Part shown: one piece after another, positions 1-11,846 of the stretch
How positions within the stretch are numbered: the first letter of the stretch is position 1
Layout: each line of letters begins with the position of its first letter
DNA from: Astropecten irregularis
Taxonomy: Eukaryota; Echinodermata; Asteroidea; Paxillosida; Astropectinidae
NCBI GenBank assembly: GCA_963971285.1
Contig: OZ020248.1
Coordinates: 17,918,001-17,982,000, forward strand
DNA: 64,000 nt
Direction: 5' to 3'
Position numbers and translations under genes: made by a program
The notes under the pieces: generated by a model
What the model saw: the letters and a program-made list of their open reading frames with translations, nothing else
Databases searched by the model: none
Told to the model about the DNA's origin: nothing

Positions 1-584
1 ATACTACGCGGGTTGGCATATAGTAGACTCGGCCATTTCTGTGTTTCTCATGGTGTTTATGATTCTGTATACGTGTATTGATGGACGACTGACGACGTTC
101 CTGATACATGTACATGTAGTTGTTAAAAACAATAAAGACACCGCTGATAAACTATTTCTCTGTCCTGGGCCAATTGTGTACGTTTGTTTTTTACATTTTA
201 TAAAACATACGCGAAACAGCTCAGTGTTTGTTGCTACAAACACAGGTCTAGTTTTTATGAATCGGAGCTCGGGCAACCGCTAATTTTTTCAAAGCGTTTT
301 CCGGTTTTCAAAAGCTCCGAAAATGCACAGCACTAGTTGCACTTTCCTGACCAAATAAATCTTACTTGAATTTCACTTTGTCCATATGTCCAGGTAGAAA
401 CACACTTTTACGAACTTAATCTGAAAACTTATATCGTGCAAAAACCATCCAAAAGCAACGATCACTTTGGAGAAGACGTTAACAGTCATCACGGTGTCTG
501 GAAATTTCCATAACTAGTACCCAAGCACAACGTAATAGCCACGATAATTAATGTGCACTTAGCGAAATACATACCAGATCTCGA
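1..584. repeat. Dispersed repeat related to the 5590-5850 foldback arm
   Basis: No gene seen. The segment around 350-545 (AAATCTTACTTGAATTTCAC, then AGAAACACACTTTTACGAAC and GTAATAGCCAC) resembles 5598-5800 in the same order and orientation. It is therefore probably the outer part of a foldback-family copy. Confidence 0.5.
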
Positions 585-744
585 AACTGGTCAACTCGTA
601 TGCCGACCAACTCGTACGCCGACCAACTCGTACGCCGTTTGGTCAACTCGTACGCCGACCAACTCGTACGCCAACCAACTCGTACGCCACGTATAATTAA
701 GCCTGTAGTTTGTAAACTCTGGCTGTGTTTTCTTCGATTTTGGG

Positions 745-870
745 TCATCTCGTACCCAAGTTAACTCGTACCCAAGTCATCTCGTACCCAAGTTAACTCG
801 TACCCAAGTCAAGTCGTACCCAAGTCAAGTCGTACCCAAGTCAACTCGTACCCAAGTCAACTCGTACCCC
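745..870 (+). repeat. 16-bp tandem repeat array, left arm
   Basis: About eight units of the 16-mer CTCGTACCCAAGTCAA with small changes. It pairs with the inverted array at 1233-1376. Confidence 0.85.
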
Positions 871-1232
871 TATGCAATTGTGAATAAAATCCCGTTCGTG
901 TAGACTGTGACATTTTAGTTATCGTATTTAATGTCTCTTTTAATCGAAAAAATCACATTAACTTCAAAATTATTATTTATCTGCCTCCAAAAAATTCCTA
1001 TTTCAAAATCAATTGAACAACACCCCACCCCTCACCGTCCGTATCAAAATTAACAAACTATTAAAACACAGCAAAATTAAAACAAACAGACAAAAAGCCT
1101 AGTTCAAGAGTTGTAGTTTTATATAGGCCTATTCATCTTAATTCAACCTTCACATAGATGTCAATTTAATACAAGTACGTAGTATGACAGCTTCGAAGTC
1201 TGTTAGTGCAGCCGCATGCCTTGTGCAATAAT

Positions 1233-1376
1233 GGGGTACGACTTGTCTCGGGTACGACTTAACTTGGGTACGAGTTAACTTGGGTACGAGATGACTTGGG
1301 TACGAGTTGACTTGGGTGTCATTTTTGGGGTACGAGTTGACTTGGGTACGAGTTAACTTGGGTACGACTTGACCCA
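1233..1376 (-). repeat. 16-bp tandem repeat array, right arm (inverted)
   Basis: Units of TTGACTTGGGTACGAG, the reverse complement of the 745-870 array, giving a long potential hairpin with a loop of about 360 bp. Confidence 0.85.
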
Positions 1377-2313
1377 TTTCGTTTTCTTCAGTAGACGATT
1401 TTGTCATGTTGTTTTATTTTATAAAATAAACGGGGGGTTAGTGTAGTTTACACCACTCGTATTATTTTCAGTATTTATTTAGCTTCTACCATAAACTAAC
1501 TCACCTGAATACGTTACTTGTGGTGTCCTCTTCAATGTCTGCAAGCTTAAATTTGTGGAAAGAGGGCAGGGCTTTGATTTTTAAGGGAAATTATGGGGTA
1601 AAACGGTATAAAGGCGATGCGACATATTTTGCAGACGAAATGCTTAGCTTAGCTGTAGAAAGTTTGGTTTCCGCCCTTATTTCGATGAGCCTTGATGTGT
1701 TGGGTCTGGTACCAGACTAACTGGACCAGATCATCGGTGATTGGCTGCTGAAAAAGTTGCCTGGTAAATCCCGCTTTGTGATTGGTCGAGAGTGTCATAG
1801 ACTTTACCAGAGGGAGTAAGATTATTATTTTGCACAGGTAGTTCGTGTCAAAATGGCGTAAACGCGACTGAAAAGCTGTGTTCAACTTCGCAATAAGTGG
1901 GTAAGGAAACCTTCTTTTTTCACTGGAATATTGCCGAAATATGTTCATTTTAGGGTTTACAGGACCCATGAATATTTGCTTTAAGTAACAAATCTCATTT
2001 TGGAACTGTAGAAGCTAAATAAATACTGAAAATAATACGAGTGGTGTAAACTACACTAACCCCATAAACGGAAACAAAGGAAGCATTCTGTATGTGGAAT
2101 TGGATGTCATTTGTGAAAATAAAAGGAAAACATTTTAAGCAAAAGTTGAGTACGAGTTGGTCGGCGTACAAGTTGACCAGCATTCCAAGATCTTACTCCA
2201 TGTAGCCTAGTCTGGAATTATTGCGCCCAATCCGTGAGCCCAATACGCTGCTAGGCCTAGCTTCAGTCATGTTGGCCGGAAGCGGTAAGCATAGTCATAT
2301 CCATCGTAAATCA

Positions 2314-2555
2314 GGGGCCAATTTCATAAAACTGTTAAGCACAACAAATTGCTCAGCACACAAATGTCTCGCCCAATAAAACAAACCACCATTGCAAGTT
2401 CCATTTGATATTCATGGTCAGTGAACAACAGCCAAAGAACAATCACAAGTGATACACAACACATGGAAAATTTGGTTGTTAACCCTGTTTTTATTAAGAC
2501 AGAAATGTCATGCTTAGCAAATTTTTGTGCTTAGCAGTTTTATGAAATTGGCCAC
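2314..2555. mobile_element. MITE, 242 bp, ends GGGGCCAATTTCAT
   Basis: Terminal inverted repeats GGGGCCAATTTCATAAAACT and its complement CAGTTTTATGAAATTGGCC. Short and non-coding. It shares its terminal motif with the elements at 45893, 46210, 51978 and 54801. Confidence 0.75.
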
Positions 2556-3340
2556 AGGCGGTTGGACGTGTGGCTAAGGATGGAGCGGTTTGAGCGAAAG
2601 TTTTTGCTAGGTCTACATGCATGAAAATGAAATTAGGCTATTGTAGTTTTGTACTAGGCCCCCTACTTCATTCATTGTGTGGACAGATCAGTTGAAAACT
2701 AACGAGTAACGTAGGGCCTAACGTTAGGCCTAAAATTAGGCTACTACTTACCCTCCACCACCTCTTCTGTCAGACCGACCGGATGAGTCATATGGTCTTT
2801 CTCTTTCGTATCTCGACATTATAGCGAGAATATTGATCAGTTATATAGGAAAGATTAAGTATTCTTGTTCCAGTAAACTAGGAAAAACAGGTATCTGATT
2901 CTTCTTCAACGAATCCGCTAAATGCAGTCCAGTCTGAAACGTGTGCTTTTAATTGCGTCACTACCGGTTGTGCAGCGTGATCGGTCGACTAACGCATGGT
3001 ACGTGGGCAGCGCTGGCAGGTGATGTCGTGCGTACGAGTAAATAGGGCCTACCATAAAAATGTCCACGAAAACGCAGACGGTCGCGCGCATGTATACAAC
3101 CTATACCACGTGACTGAACCACAGCACATAATAGACAATCCAATATTCATGCGCGTAGCTTTGTTATCCCCAGCCAGTCGTAACTAGTCTTGGTTCAAGA
3201 TGTTATCTGGGGCCTGTTTGCTTAACGCAAAGGATCCGATATTTGGAGAGCCACCTCCTATGCAGGGTACGCTAAAATGGGATCCGGATCCGCAATTTTT
3301 GGGATCCGGATCGCAATTTTTGGGGATCCTGTGCATTAAA
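2556..3340. other. No gene seen
   Basis: Low-complexity AGGCCTA words and a GGATCC-rich patch at 3270-3330 (repeats of GGATCCGGATC and AATTTTTGG). No coding signal. Confidence 0.4.
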
Positions 3341-3341
3341 G

Positions 3342-3698
3342 GTAGTATCATACATTGGTTTTTGTCAAAGAAATACAGATGCATGGGCTTAAATATCAAG
3401 GACGATACAATAATAGTCATCTGTGAAAATTTCAGTCCCATATGGTGCCCACTTTTTGAGAAAACAGTGAAAAACGGCCACAGTATTTCTTAAGTCTTTT
3501 CCCTTTTATTTTTGATCTTTTAAAAGATCAACAAGAAGATTTTCAGTCATTGTTTTACTTATTTCTGGATAAATACACAATTTCAGGCGGAAGAATTTTA
3601 ACGGTATGTTTCTACCACCACGTACATCTTCATACCCTGAAAGTTATACATAAATCTGTGAACATTTCTGTTTTGGTGTCTTACCAAAGTATGATACA
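3342..3698. mobile_element. MITE family with TIR GTATCATACWTTGGT
   Basis: The ends GGTAGTATCATACATTGG and ACCAAAGTATGATAC are inverted. The 357-bp body is repeated at 36804-37153 in inverted orientation, with partial copies at about 29050-29180, 30190-30370 and 60840-60995. Non-coding. Confidence 0.7.
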
Positions 3699-4440
3699 AA
3701 CAGGCCCCTGGATTCAATTTTATTTTCAAAATTATACCGATCCCCCAGGCAGGACAGGGATCACTGTCACCGGATCATCTCAACAAAATATGGTCACCTT
3801 ATAATGAGGGGTCGGAAAACATGCACCTATATCATGAAGGGCGGTATATATCCTTTTTATACCTCCATGCCTATATCATACACAACGCGTTTTTTTATGT
3901 AATTGGCGCCTAATAACTGAAAAGATCCACCAGAATTTTCAAGGTTTTTTTGCGTCATCTATTTTTTTTTAAAATATAATTATTTGGCATGTATATAGAC
4001 CGGGCTTCACTAGCACTGCGCATGCTTCGCGGACATTTTGGCTACGGACACCTTTTGAAAAATGGTAAAGCAAGGCCACGCGGTAGCACCCACTGATATG
4101 ATCTATACAAACCATTGATCTCCATGATCCATTATATACAGTAGCACCACGGACGTATACGCCCCACACACTTTACTTTACTAGTCGGGTGCCATCTCCT
4201 ACGGTACGCCGCACGCTCGCGCCGTTTATAATTGATGCACACTGCATGTATATTGTGCATGTGACCATGGAGAGATAGGAATGATGTGACCGTCCCAAAT
4301 GTCTACGTCTAACGTTACAAATAAACGCCTCAGCATCATGAATTTGTACTGTACTTGGGAATACTTTCCGATGTAGATTCTTTTGTCAGGTAAACCCAGG
4401 TAAGATTTTCAAACTTAACGTTAAAGTAATAGTGGGCCAT
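3699..4440. other. No gene seen
   Basis: AT-rich and TACATGTA-type sequence without a convincing ORF or repeat that I can name. Confidence 0.3.
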
Positions 4441-4448
4441 CGTCCGGT

Positions 4449-4608
4449 CATAAGCCTTATCGCAAATACCGCCTGGTTGATTTTGGACAATGGTGGAAAG
4501 GCACCATGGGAAGGAAAAAGGGGCATATTTTGTACCTTTTCCCTTCCCACAGTGCCTTTCGACTTTTGTCCAAAATCAACCAGGCGGTATTTGCGATAAG
4601 GCTTATGA
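4449..4608. mobile_element. Hairpin MITE inserted in the left foldback arm
   Basis: Inverted ends CATAAGCCTTATCGCAAATA and the complement ending at 4608, with about 60-bp arms. The corresponding place in the right arm (about 8855-8862) has no insert, so this came after arm formation. Confidence 0.75.
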
Positions 4609-4638
4609 ATTTCCGTAGTTGCGATGATCGTAACCCTA

Positions 4639-4881
4639 GGGCCCTTTTCCAAACCTCGGCTCCGGCTCAGGCTCAGGCTCCGGCGCTTTCATCCATAAGC
4701 TGAAAATGTAGGTTGTTGCTTTTTATTGAAGCTGAATCTCTGTTTTCTTTTTGAAAATAGAGTATCTACTTCCAAACCGTAACCAAAAGCCTCTATTTTG
4801 ATACCTGTTATTAAAAAATGGAGTCACGAAATGGAGCCGAAGCCGGAGCCTGAGCCGGAGCCGAGGTTTGGAAAAGGCCCC
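4639..4881. mobile_element. Hairpin MITE with GGCTCC-rich arms
   Basis: Ends GGGCCCTTTTCCAAACCTCG and its complement; the arms continue into 6-bp GGCTCC/GGCTCA repeats. Removing it restores CCCTAGGTCTGAC, which is what the right arm reads at 8825-8838, so it is a clean insertion. Confidence 0.8.
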
Positions 4882-6364
4882 AGGTCTGACATGGGGACAG
4901 GGACCTTAGGGTTACGAAGAAGTTCATTCAAACATTAGAGAAAAACTTTTTGGCCAACTCCTGAAGTACGTTTCCACTTAGTTTTCCACTTTCCAAAATC
5001 CAAACACAAAATCTGACTACATGGATCTGATCAGTACTAATCAATGAGTCATATAAAACCACTTTGAATATCGAAAGATCATTATATTCAGAAAAAATGA
5101 CCCAAAACTTACCGAAGGTGTCGAGATTCCCTCCGTTCGCCGTCAATCGGCCATTTTGAATAGTGCGCAGTGTGCCATCTCGACCAAATCACGTCACGCG
5201 AAATGCCGTTTTGGCTGTTCCACCTTTCAAACTCAAACTCGCAGCCCTATGGAGGGCTCGTATCACGTGCGCTGTACAGTGCTATACATACACGGCATAT
5301 CGCATACAGTGTGTGAGCATGGAGCTAGCTCCATGGTGTGAGCGTGTCCAACGGCCGCCGCGCGCCGCACATGCTTCGGTGTATTGGGTTAAATAAATCA
5401 CAGGTTATTGAATTGACCAGACCCTTGTCAAAACACCCAATACGTGTGCCGAAACTGACGAATTCAGTTTATTTTCCGCCGCTCTTCTGATATGACAGGT
5501 GAAGAAAAATGTATATGGCGTGATTTTTTTTCCGACATCTAAATAAAAATATTCTGATCGACCGTCCTTCCAAAGTACCGTAAATCGCAGGCTGATCAGA
5601 TAATAAATCTAACTTAAATTTCACTCAGTTATTTTGTTCAATTATTGGCCAAGTAGAAACACTCTTTTCATAATTATACTTAATCTAAAAAAAAATATCG
5701 TGAAATCCTTCCGAAACCGACCGACGATCGCATTATAAAATCAAAGACGTAAAAACATTGCCCAGCCTGGTATCCGCGTGCGTAATAGCCACAGTTTCAA
5801 AGCAAACGTAGTTAACGTACATTGTGTACGTGCACCAGCGAAAGTCTCAATCAGTACATTACACGTGCCGTGGGCTAGTCTAGATTGCTAGACTGTGTTA
5901 TCGTACCCGCCACCACGAGAGGGCGTATCGTGGCAATCCGCTAGCGACGCACGAGTGCACGACTACTAACTTGACTTCGATAACACAGTCTAGACGATCT
6001 CTGATTATTTACCGTATGCGCGCGCACCTACCGTGCCTAATTATATGACGTATGCATAATATATCCTGCATAATTAGGTCAAGCAATGCATATTCATATG
6101 TCTAGTCCCCTGACTTACCTCGCACCGTCTATAATGCACTGCATGTTATGTACTGTACAGTACTAGTACATAATCATGTACATGTACATGTACAGTACAG
6201 TACACATGTATATTATACCATACAGGAATATTTTCCTTCACAAAGTTTTATAAAACCGTGAAGGAATTTCCATGGTAAAACAATGGAGGATAACTGTATG
6301 TAGGCCTACACGAAATAATGATGCTCGATATGATCGGTAGGCACAAACCAACATAACCCATGCT

Positions 6365-6770
6365 GCGGGTGTGTTACCACCGGTGCAGACACAGCGCGTG
6401 GGGGCTTCATGCGACGCATTCAGCCCGAGGCATGGGCCCGTGATAACCAGTGCGGTCCATCCGCTCACGGACGTTCGTGTAGTATTTTTTATGCGAGACC
6501 GCACGGCCTGCAAGTTGACTGAGTCAGTCACCCGGTCCCCGTTGCATTTTGTTGAGGGAGGTGGGATTTTCGAGCGGAGCGGGAAAGCCTATAGAGACAA
6601 TTTGTTGTCATACGTGAAAATCATTTCATGGCCTCAAAATATTTTTGTGTCATCAAAATTATATTTTGTGTATTCATGTGGAAATCTTTTCGGTCCCTCA
6701 AAACATAGAGCTAGGAACAGATCGAAATTGTTTCATCGATCATACTCCCAAATTCCTTTTGTCAAAAACA
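6365..6770 (+). repeat. Conserved leader of the 19-bp-array module, copy 1
   Basis: Contains GCAGACACAGCGCGTGGGGG, TTTTATGCGAGACCG and GTCACCCGGTCCCCGTTGCA, all found in reverse complement at 32790-33110. It precedes the array in both copies. An ORF runs through it but owes most of its length to the array. Confidence 0.8.
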
Positions 6771-7180
6771 TTACGTCAACTCGCAAACATTGCGTCAACT
6801 CGCAAACATTACGTCAACTCGCAAACATTGCGTCAACTTGCAAACATTACGTCAACTCGCAAACATTGCGTCAACTAGCAAACATTACGTCAACTCGCAA
6901 ACATTGCCTCAACTCGCAAACATTGCGTCAACTCGCAAACATTGCGTCAACTCGCAAACATTGCGTCAACTCATAAACGTTACGTCAACTCGCAAACATT
7001 GCCTCAACTCGCAAACATTGCCTCAACTCGCAAACATTGCGTCAACTCGCAAACATTGCGTCAACTCGCAAACATTGCGACAACTCGCAAACATTACGTC
7101 AACTCAAACACAGTACGTCAACTCAAAAACATTGCGGCAACTCAAAAACATTGCTTCAACTCAAAAACATTTTGTGAATA
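6770..7180 (+). repeat. 19-bp minisatellite, copy 1 (about 21 units)
   Basis: Tandem units of CGTCAACTCGCAAACATTG with C/T/A variation. 19 is not a multiple of 3 and the unit has no stop in any frame, so all three forward frames stay open; the resulting long ORFs are not evidence of a gene. A shorter cluster follows at 7262-7355. Confidence 0.92.
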
Positions 7181-7261
7181 ATTCTGAAAATCCTTATTTA
7201 TGTTTTCAACATGCATAACCCAAGTACGTGTAAAAAATTGCCGGGGGAAGAATTTCACCGT

Positions 7262-7460
7262 TACGTCAACTCGCAAACATTGCGACAATTCTCGCAAACA
7301 TTACGTCAACTCAAAAACATTACGTCAACTCAAAAACATTGCTTCAACTCAAAAACATTTTGTGAATAATTCTGAAAAGCCTTATGTTTTCAACATGCAT
7401 AACCCAAGTACGTGTAAAAAATTGCCGGGGAAGAATTTCACCGCCGACAATCATTATTCA
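7262..7460 (+). repeat. Second small 19-bp array with duplicated tail
   Basis: Five or so units, then a tail (TTTGTGAATAATTCTGAAAA through TTGCCGGGG) that duplicates 7168-7245. The array and its tail were therefore duplicated together. Confidence 0.8.
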
Positions 7461-9761
7461 ATTTATTGTGCACAAGTATTAATGGGACTTGAGTGACACA
7501 TGTGGGCCATGTTTTCTACGAAGGCGAAGACCATGCCTGGCCGCCGTCCCGGTCCGGGGAGCTCCCCGCCTCACCGTACACGTAGGCCTACGAGTACGAG
7601 GCGAGCCCGGTTACGTACACACCGTACCAGTCCTCCTGCCTACTGTCAGGCCGAGGAACTTCCAGCCAGTGGAAGAACAAGTGAGCTACCTGGCTATTGT
7701 GCATTTTCGTGATGTGTGTATGCGTGCGCAATGCGCAAATTATTCAACAATATCGCGCACGCGCACTAGTTTCCCCCCATTTTCGGAGGTAAATAATCAG
7801 AGATCGTCTAGACTGTGTTATCAAAGTCAAGTTAGTAGTCGTGCACTCGTGCGTCGCTAGCGGATTGCCACGATACGCCCTCTCGTGGTGGCGGGTACGA
7901 TAACACAGTCTAGCAATCTAGACTAGCCGTGGGCTTGCGCGCGGTCGGAAGGCCAGTTTTTGGATCGCGGCTGGGGTCGTTATCGTATACGGACGGTGGC
8001 CCACAGCCGGCCGGCTCGGTACAGATTTGTAGTAAGAAATGGTGGTTTTCCGATGGATTATTCCGGTGCTATTTTTTAGGAATATATCCTCACTGTCCTA
8101 CCGGGTATGATCATTTTTGGTGTAATTGTTGACTGGATATATTTTTCAGTCCACTGTTAATTCCGACCACTGCGCGATCTGTGATGAGGTGGATGACCTT
8201 TTTATTTCTGTTTGATCATGGATCGATTGGGTCGGCGCCGAGTTTGTGACTTGCTAACATTTTGTCTGTTTGTGGGACCATTCATGAAGGAAATCATTTG
8301 AAAATCTTAGCAATTTCCTTCAGGTATCAGCAGCAGCTTGACATGGACAAACAATGCAAACTTAAAAAAAGCCTCCTCCATATTGTATGCGATATGCGTG
8401 TACATGTACACGTACACGGTACATCACAATGCACAGCGCACGTGTTATTCTGGGAACACCCTCCATAGGGCTGCGAGGTTGAGTTTGAAAGGTGGAACAG
8501 CCAAAACGGCATTTCACGTGACGTAATTTGGTCGAGATGGCACACTGCGCACTATTCAAAATGGCCGACTGAGGGCAAACGGAGGGAATCTCGACACCTT
8601 CGGTAAGTTTTGGGTCATTTATTCTGCATAAAATAATCTTTCGATATTCTAAGTGGTTTTATATGACTCATTGATAAGTACTGATCAGATCCATGTAGTC
8701 AGATTTTGTGTTTGGATTTTGGAAAGTGGAAAACTAAGTGGAAACGTACTTCAGGAGTTGGCCAAAAAGTTTTTCTCCAATGTTTGAATGAACTTCTTCG
8801 TAACCCTAAGGTCCCTGTCCCCATGTCAGACCTAGGGTTACGATCATCGCAACTAGAGTTTCCGATGGACATATGTTTTCGATGACGAAATTTGATTCCC
8901 ATTTACCGCGAGACCGTGCGTGATACTTCGTGATCAGTATGCCTGAAGTGATGACTACACTCAGGGCTTTCTCCGACATTCAGGATGTTGAGAATAAAGT
9001 TTTCAGTTGTGAGTGATACTCAAAAGTAAAAAAACTATGTAATTTTGGGTATAGATTACTAATGCGTTATAAGGCTAATGTTCAAACGTTTATAAAAGAC
9101 ACAATCTGTGGTCAAATATTTCAAACTAAACTGTGACTGTCGTCTGCTCGAACAACTTTCATTCTTCCGATGTCAGACGGCAGGTCACGTGATCCCAGTG
9201 CGATCTGGGTTTTTATGGCATGCCAATGTAACAAAAGTGTTAAAGTCTTTCTCAAATCGAAGTGCCATAATTTTATTTTTCTCTTTTTAATTTGAAACTT
9301 TGCTAAGCTGATGAACTTAAGCTATCAACGTTTAACGTTAGGCCTCTCATAATGATGCCAGATATTATAAAAATGTTGTGATAATAATTTTACCTACCAT
9401 GATCTGTACCAAATTCTCATTTTGTTGATTCAACCATTTATTTATAAAAAATAATTTATCATTCACGATCTTTGAATCAAAACCGTTTCAGGACCTTTTA
9501 TAAATAACTCCATCGACCCAGTTTGATCAAATCGAGTCAGGACAATATTTCATCAATTTTTGAGTGACTTGGCACGCCATAGCTACTCCGATGTCAACGA
9601 ACTTTGCCGCACAACCAAGTTATCGAAAACTGGTGACGCTTTGTTTACATAGCGGAATCGGTGTCGCTGTAAATGACGGACAATATTTCCAAAGAAAAGA
9701 CTTCAACCCGATCAGCCGCGATTTACACTGTAAAAAAACGCATAGCTAAGGTATAAGTGGG

Positions 9762-10620
9762 TAGTGATAGGGTAAGCTACCATGAAAGTTTTTGTTTTAG
9801 TAAAAGTAGCTGGCGAGGGGAGTCGGAGACGGGATGTATGGTTAACTGTATGTATGTTTGTTTATTCAATTCTGCAAAAGAATCCGAAATCAAGAAAAAA
9901 GGCAGCAGTTAAATATTAATAAATAAACAGTAAGACGACAGAGGTTCAAACATGACAGCAAGCAATTAACAGATTACAGATAATATTCAGATTGCGGAAA
10001 ACAGAAATCCGCCAGTTACATAATAACAGATTCAGGTTAATTACAGAAAAACAGAAACAGAGAACGACTTGACTTACAACTTTATCCCAACAGACCAGCA
10101 GTAGTCGCTCTTACAAATGGCGGATAACAGCCTGATTCAGTATAACCTAAACGGAACAGTATTAAAAGCATTTCATAATATAACAGTAAACAGTGAATAA
10201 TAACAGTGAAACAAATCTTGACAGAGAACATAACAGGAATCAGTTAAATGACAAATACTGTACGACATATAATACGTTCAAAGATATTTAGATAATAAAT
10301 AATACATTTATAATAAATTTAGATAATAAATTTTTCTCAGAAAAATACAGCAATGTTGCAGACTCTTACTTACAGTTCGGAGATTCAGAAATTACACAGT
10401 GCTTCCGTTACTTACGGAAAGTCGATATACAGAATGGACTGAAACAAAACGAATATTATTGGCGTACTCTAAATAATGCTATAACAATTCTAAATGGAAC
10501 GCGGCGCACGTCAGGATGGGCGTGCTCAAAGGACAGAAACAGCAAGAAACAGCAGGAAATTAACAGGTTGATAAACAGAAACAATGGAAATAAATTACCG
10601 GTTGTTCCTCAGCGGAACAG
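9762..10620 (+). other. ACAG-rich strand-asymmetric tract
   Basis: From about 9930 to 10610 the + strand is crowded with AACAG/ACAG words (for example GAAACAGCAAGAAACAGCAG), and TGT is scarce after about 9880. No ORF of note and no clear period. It sits between inverted copies of the surrounding repeat. Confidence 0.5.
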
Positions 10621-10769
10621 TAGCTATTTGCGTTTTTTATAAAAAAAGTTTGTTGACATTGGAGTGTAGCTATGGTGCGCCAAGTCACTCAAAAATTGAT
10701 GATATGTTGTCTTGACTCGATTTGATCGAACTGGGTCGATGGAGTTATTTATAAAAGGTTCTGAACCGG

Positions 10770-11846
10770 TAAGGTCTGTCGTTTTTCGATATATCGACTT
10801 TTCACGATATTTCATTCTGCCGATATACCGATATCGATATTGACATATCGACTTTTTTCGATATATTGCTTTTTTTCCTCGATATTAACCATCATATATC
10901 GACCAAATTCACAACGTATCGACATACATTTATCATTATGTCACCTATGCGGCATTCATTCTTTATTTAGAACATAATTACATGTAGGCCTACCTCGTGA
11001 AGAAGGCCTCGGTCGGAATGACCGGCTGCATGCCGAATTCCGTCCGAAAAAAACCCACGTACATGTAAAATTGTAAACACACGATAAGATACGATACGAT
11101 ATTACTATACATCGATACATACAACTAGCACGTGTACATCACGCTCCATAGGGTTGGTGTAAATGCATCAATTGTAGTAACTCCATGTTAGTCTTTCCTC
11201 CAGACGTAAGGTTGGCAATGTATGAATGGGGTGCATGTACGTGTGCATTATCCCGGTAATGTGTGCGTTCAGTGCGGTTGAATTTAGGCTACGTGCGCAG
11301 TATAGGGGTTGACGTCAATACCCTGCGTCAGTCTTTCTTCCAGACGTAAAGTTTGCCACATACGAGTGGGGTGCATGTACGCGTGCATTATCTCGGTAAT
11401 GCGTGGGTTCAATGCGGTTGTATTTAGGCTACACATGTACGTGTGCAGTGCACGTGGAGTGGTTGATGACGTAATGCAGTAGTAAATACTCTAACGAACG
11501 TTAGTAATGGTCGCATTCGAGCGATCGCGGACGCAGTTTGTGGCTAAATCATCACAATGAGAAAGTGAAAACCAAATAGCAACATTGAAATAGACACGAC
11601 AAGTTTGTAGAAATCTTGTCACATCATTTTGCACCTGATTAGGAAAGATTTTTTCATTGTTCGGAGGAAAACTTTGACTTAAGAAGCGGGATTTTTACCG
11701 TACAGTGTACATGTACACGTATATGTAGGTATTATTTATGTACACAAAAGCCTAGAATCTTGAAGCTGAAACTGATATATCGGGTTTTCACGATATTTTG
11801 TTACCGATATATCGATACCGGAAATTGTTTATATCGACGGACCTTA
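10770..11846. mobile_element. Non-autonomous DNA element with TIR TAAGGTCYGTCG
   Basis: TAAGGTCTGTCG at the left and CGACGGACCTTA at the right, followed inward on both sides by CGATAT-rich sequence. It interrupts the repeat whose intact form is seen at 9480-9510. About 1.08 kb; contains an internal tandem duplication at 11189-11470. Confidence 0.7.
11189..11470 (+). repeat. Two tandem units of about 141 bp
   Basis: Both units start GTCAGTCTTTC.TCCAGACGT and share GGGGTGCATGTACG and TTTAGGCTAC. The copies differ at many positions, so the duplication is not recent. Confidence 0.75.

Larger units (their letters stand above)
585..2185. mobile_element. Nested foldback element with 16-bp tandem repeats in its arms
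   Basis: The left end has about six units of GACCAACTCGTACGCC (590-692). The right end (about 2149-2180) is the inverse (GAGTTGGTCGGCGTAC). Inside, a second 16-bp array (CAACTCGTACCCAAGT type, 745-870) is inverted at 1233-1376. A third pair, 1434-1489 and 2008-2063, is a perfect 56-bp inverted repeat. Three concentric inverted pairs form a foldback. Sea urchin TU elements are known foldback transposons with short tandem repeats in their arms; the resemblance is architectural, and homology is not shown. No transposase ORF is visible. Confidence 0.7.
4400..8900. mobile_element. Large foldback element with 19-bp array at the centre
   Basis: Left segments 4617-4640 plus 4882-5315 are the reverse complement of 8390-8854. 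Left 5879-6013 is the reverse complement of 7791-7929. Between the arms lies a core (6365-7500) with a 19-bp array. The intermediate arm parts (5316-5878 and 7930-8389) are not obviously matched. No intact transposase ORF. The outer ends are approximate. Confidence 0.72.

Noticed and set aside
6770..7180. CRISPR-like array
   Set aside because: Units are directly contiguous with no unique spacers, and the setting is eukaryotic.
6371..7218. ORFs encoding a TRKHCVNSQTLRQLANIAS-type repeat at 6.4-7.2 kb, and the same on the minus strand at 32.2-32.8 kb
   Set aside because: Same cause: a stop-free 19-mer read in all frames. There is no domain, start context or conservation to support a protein.
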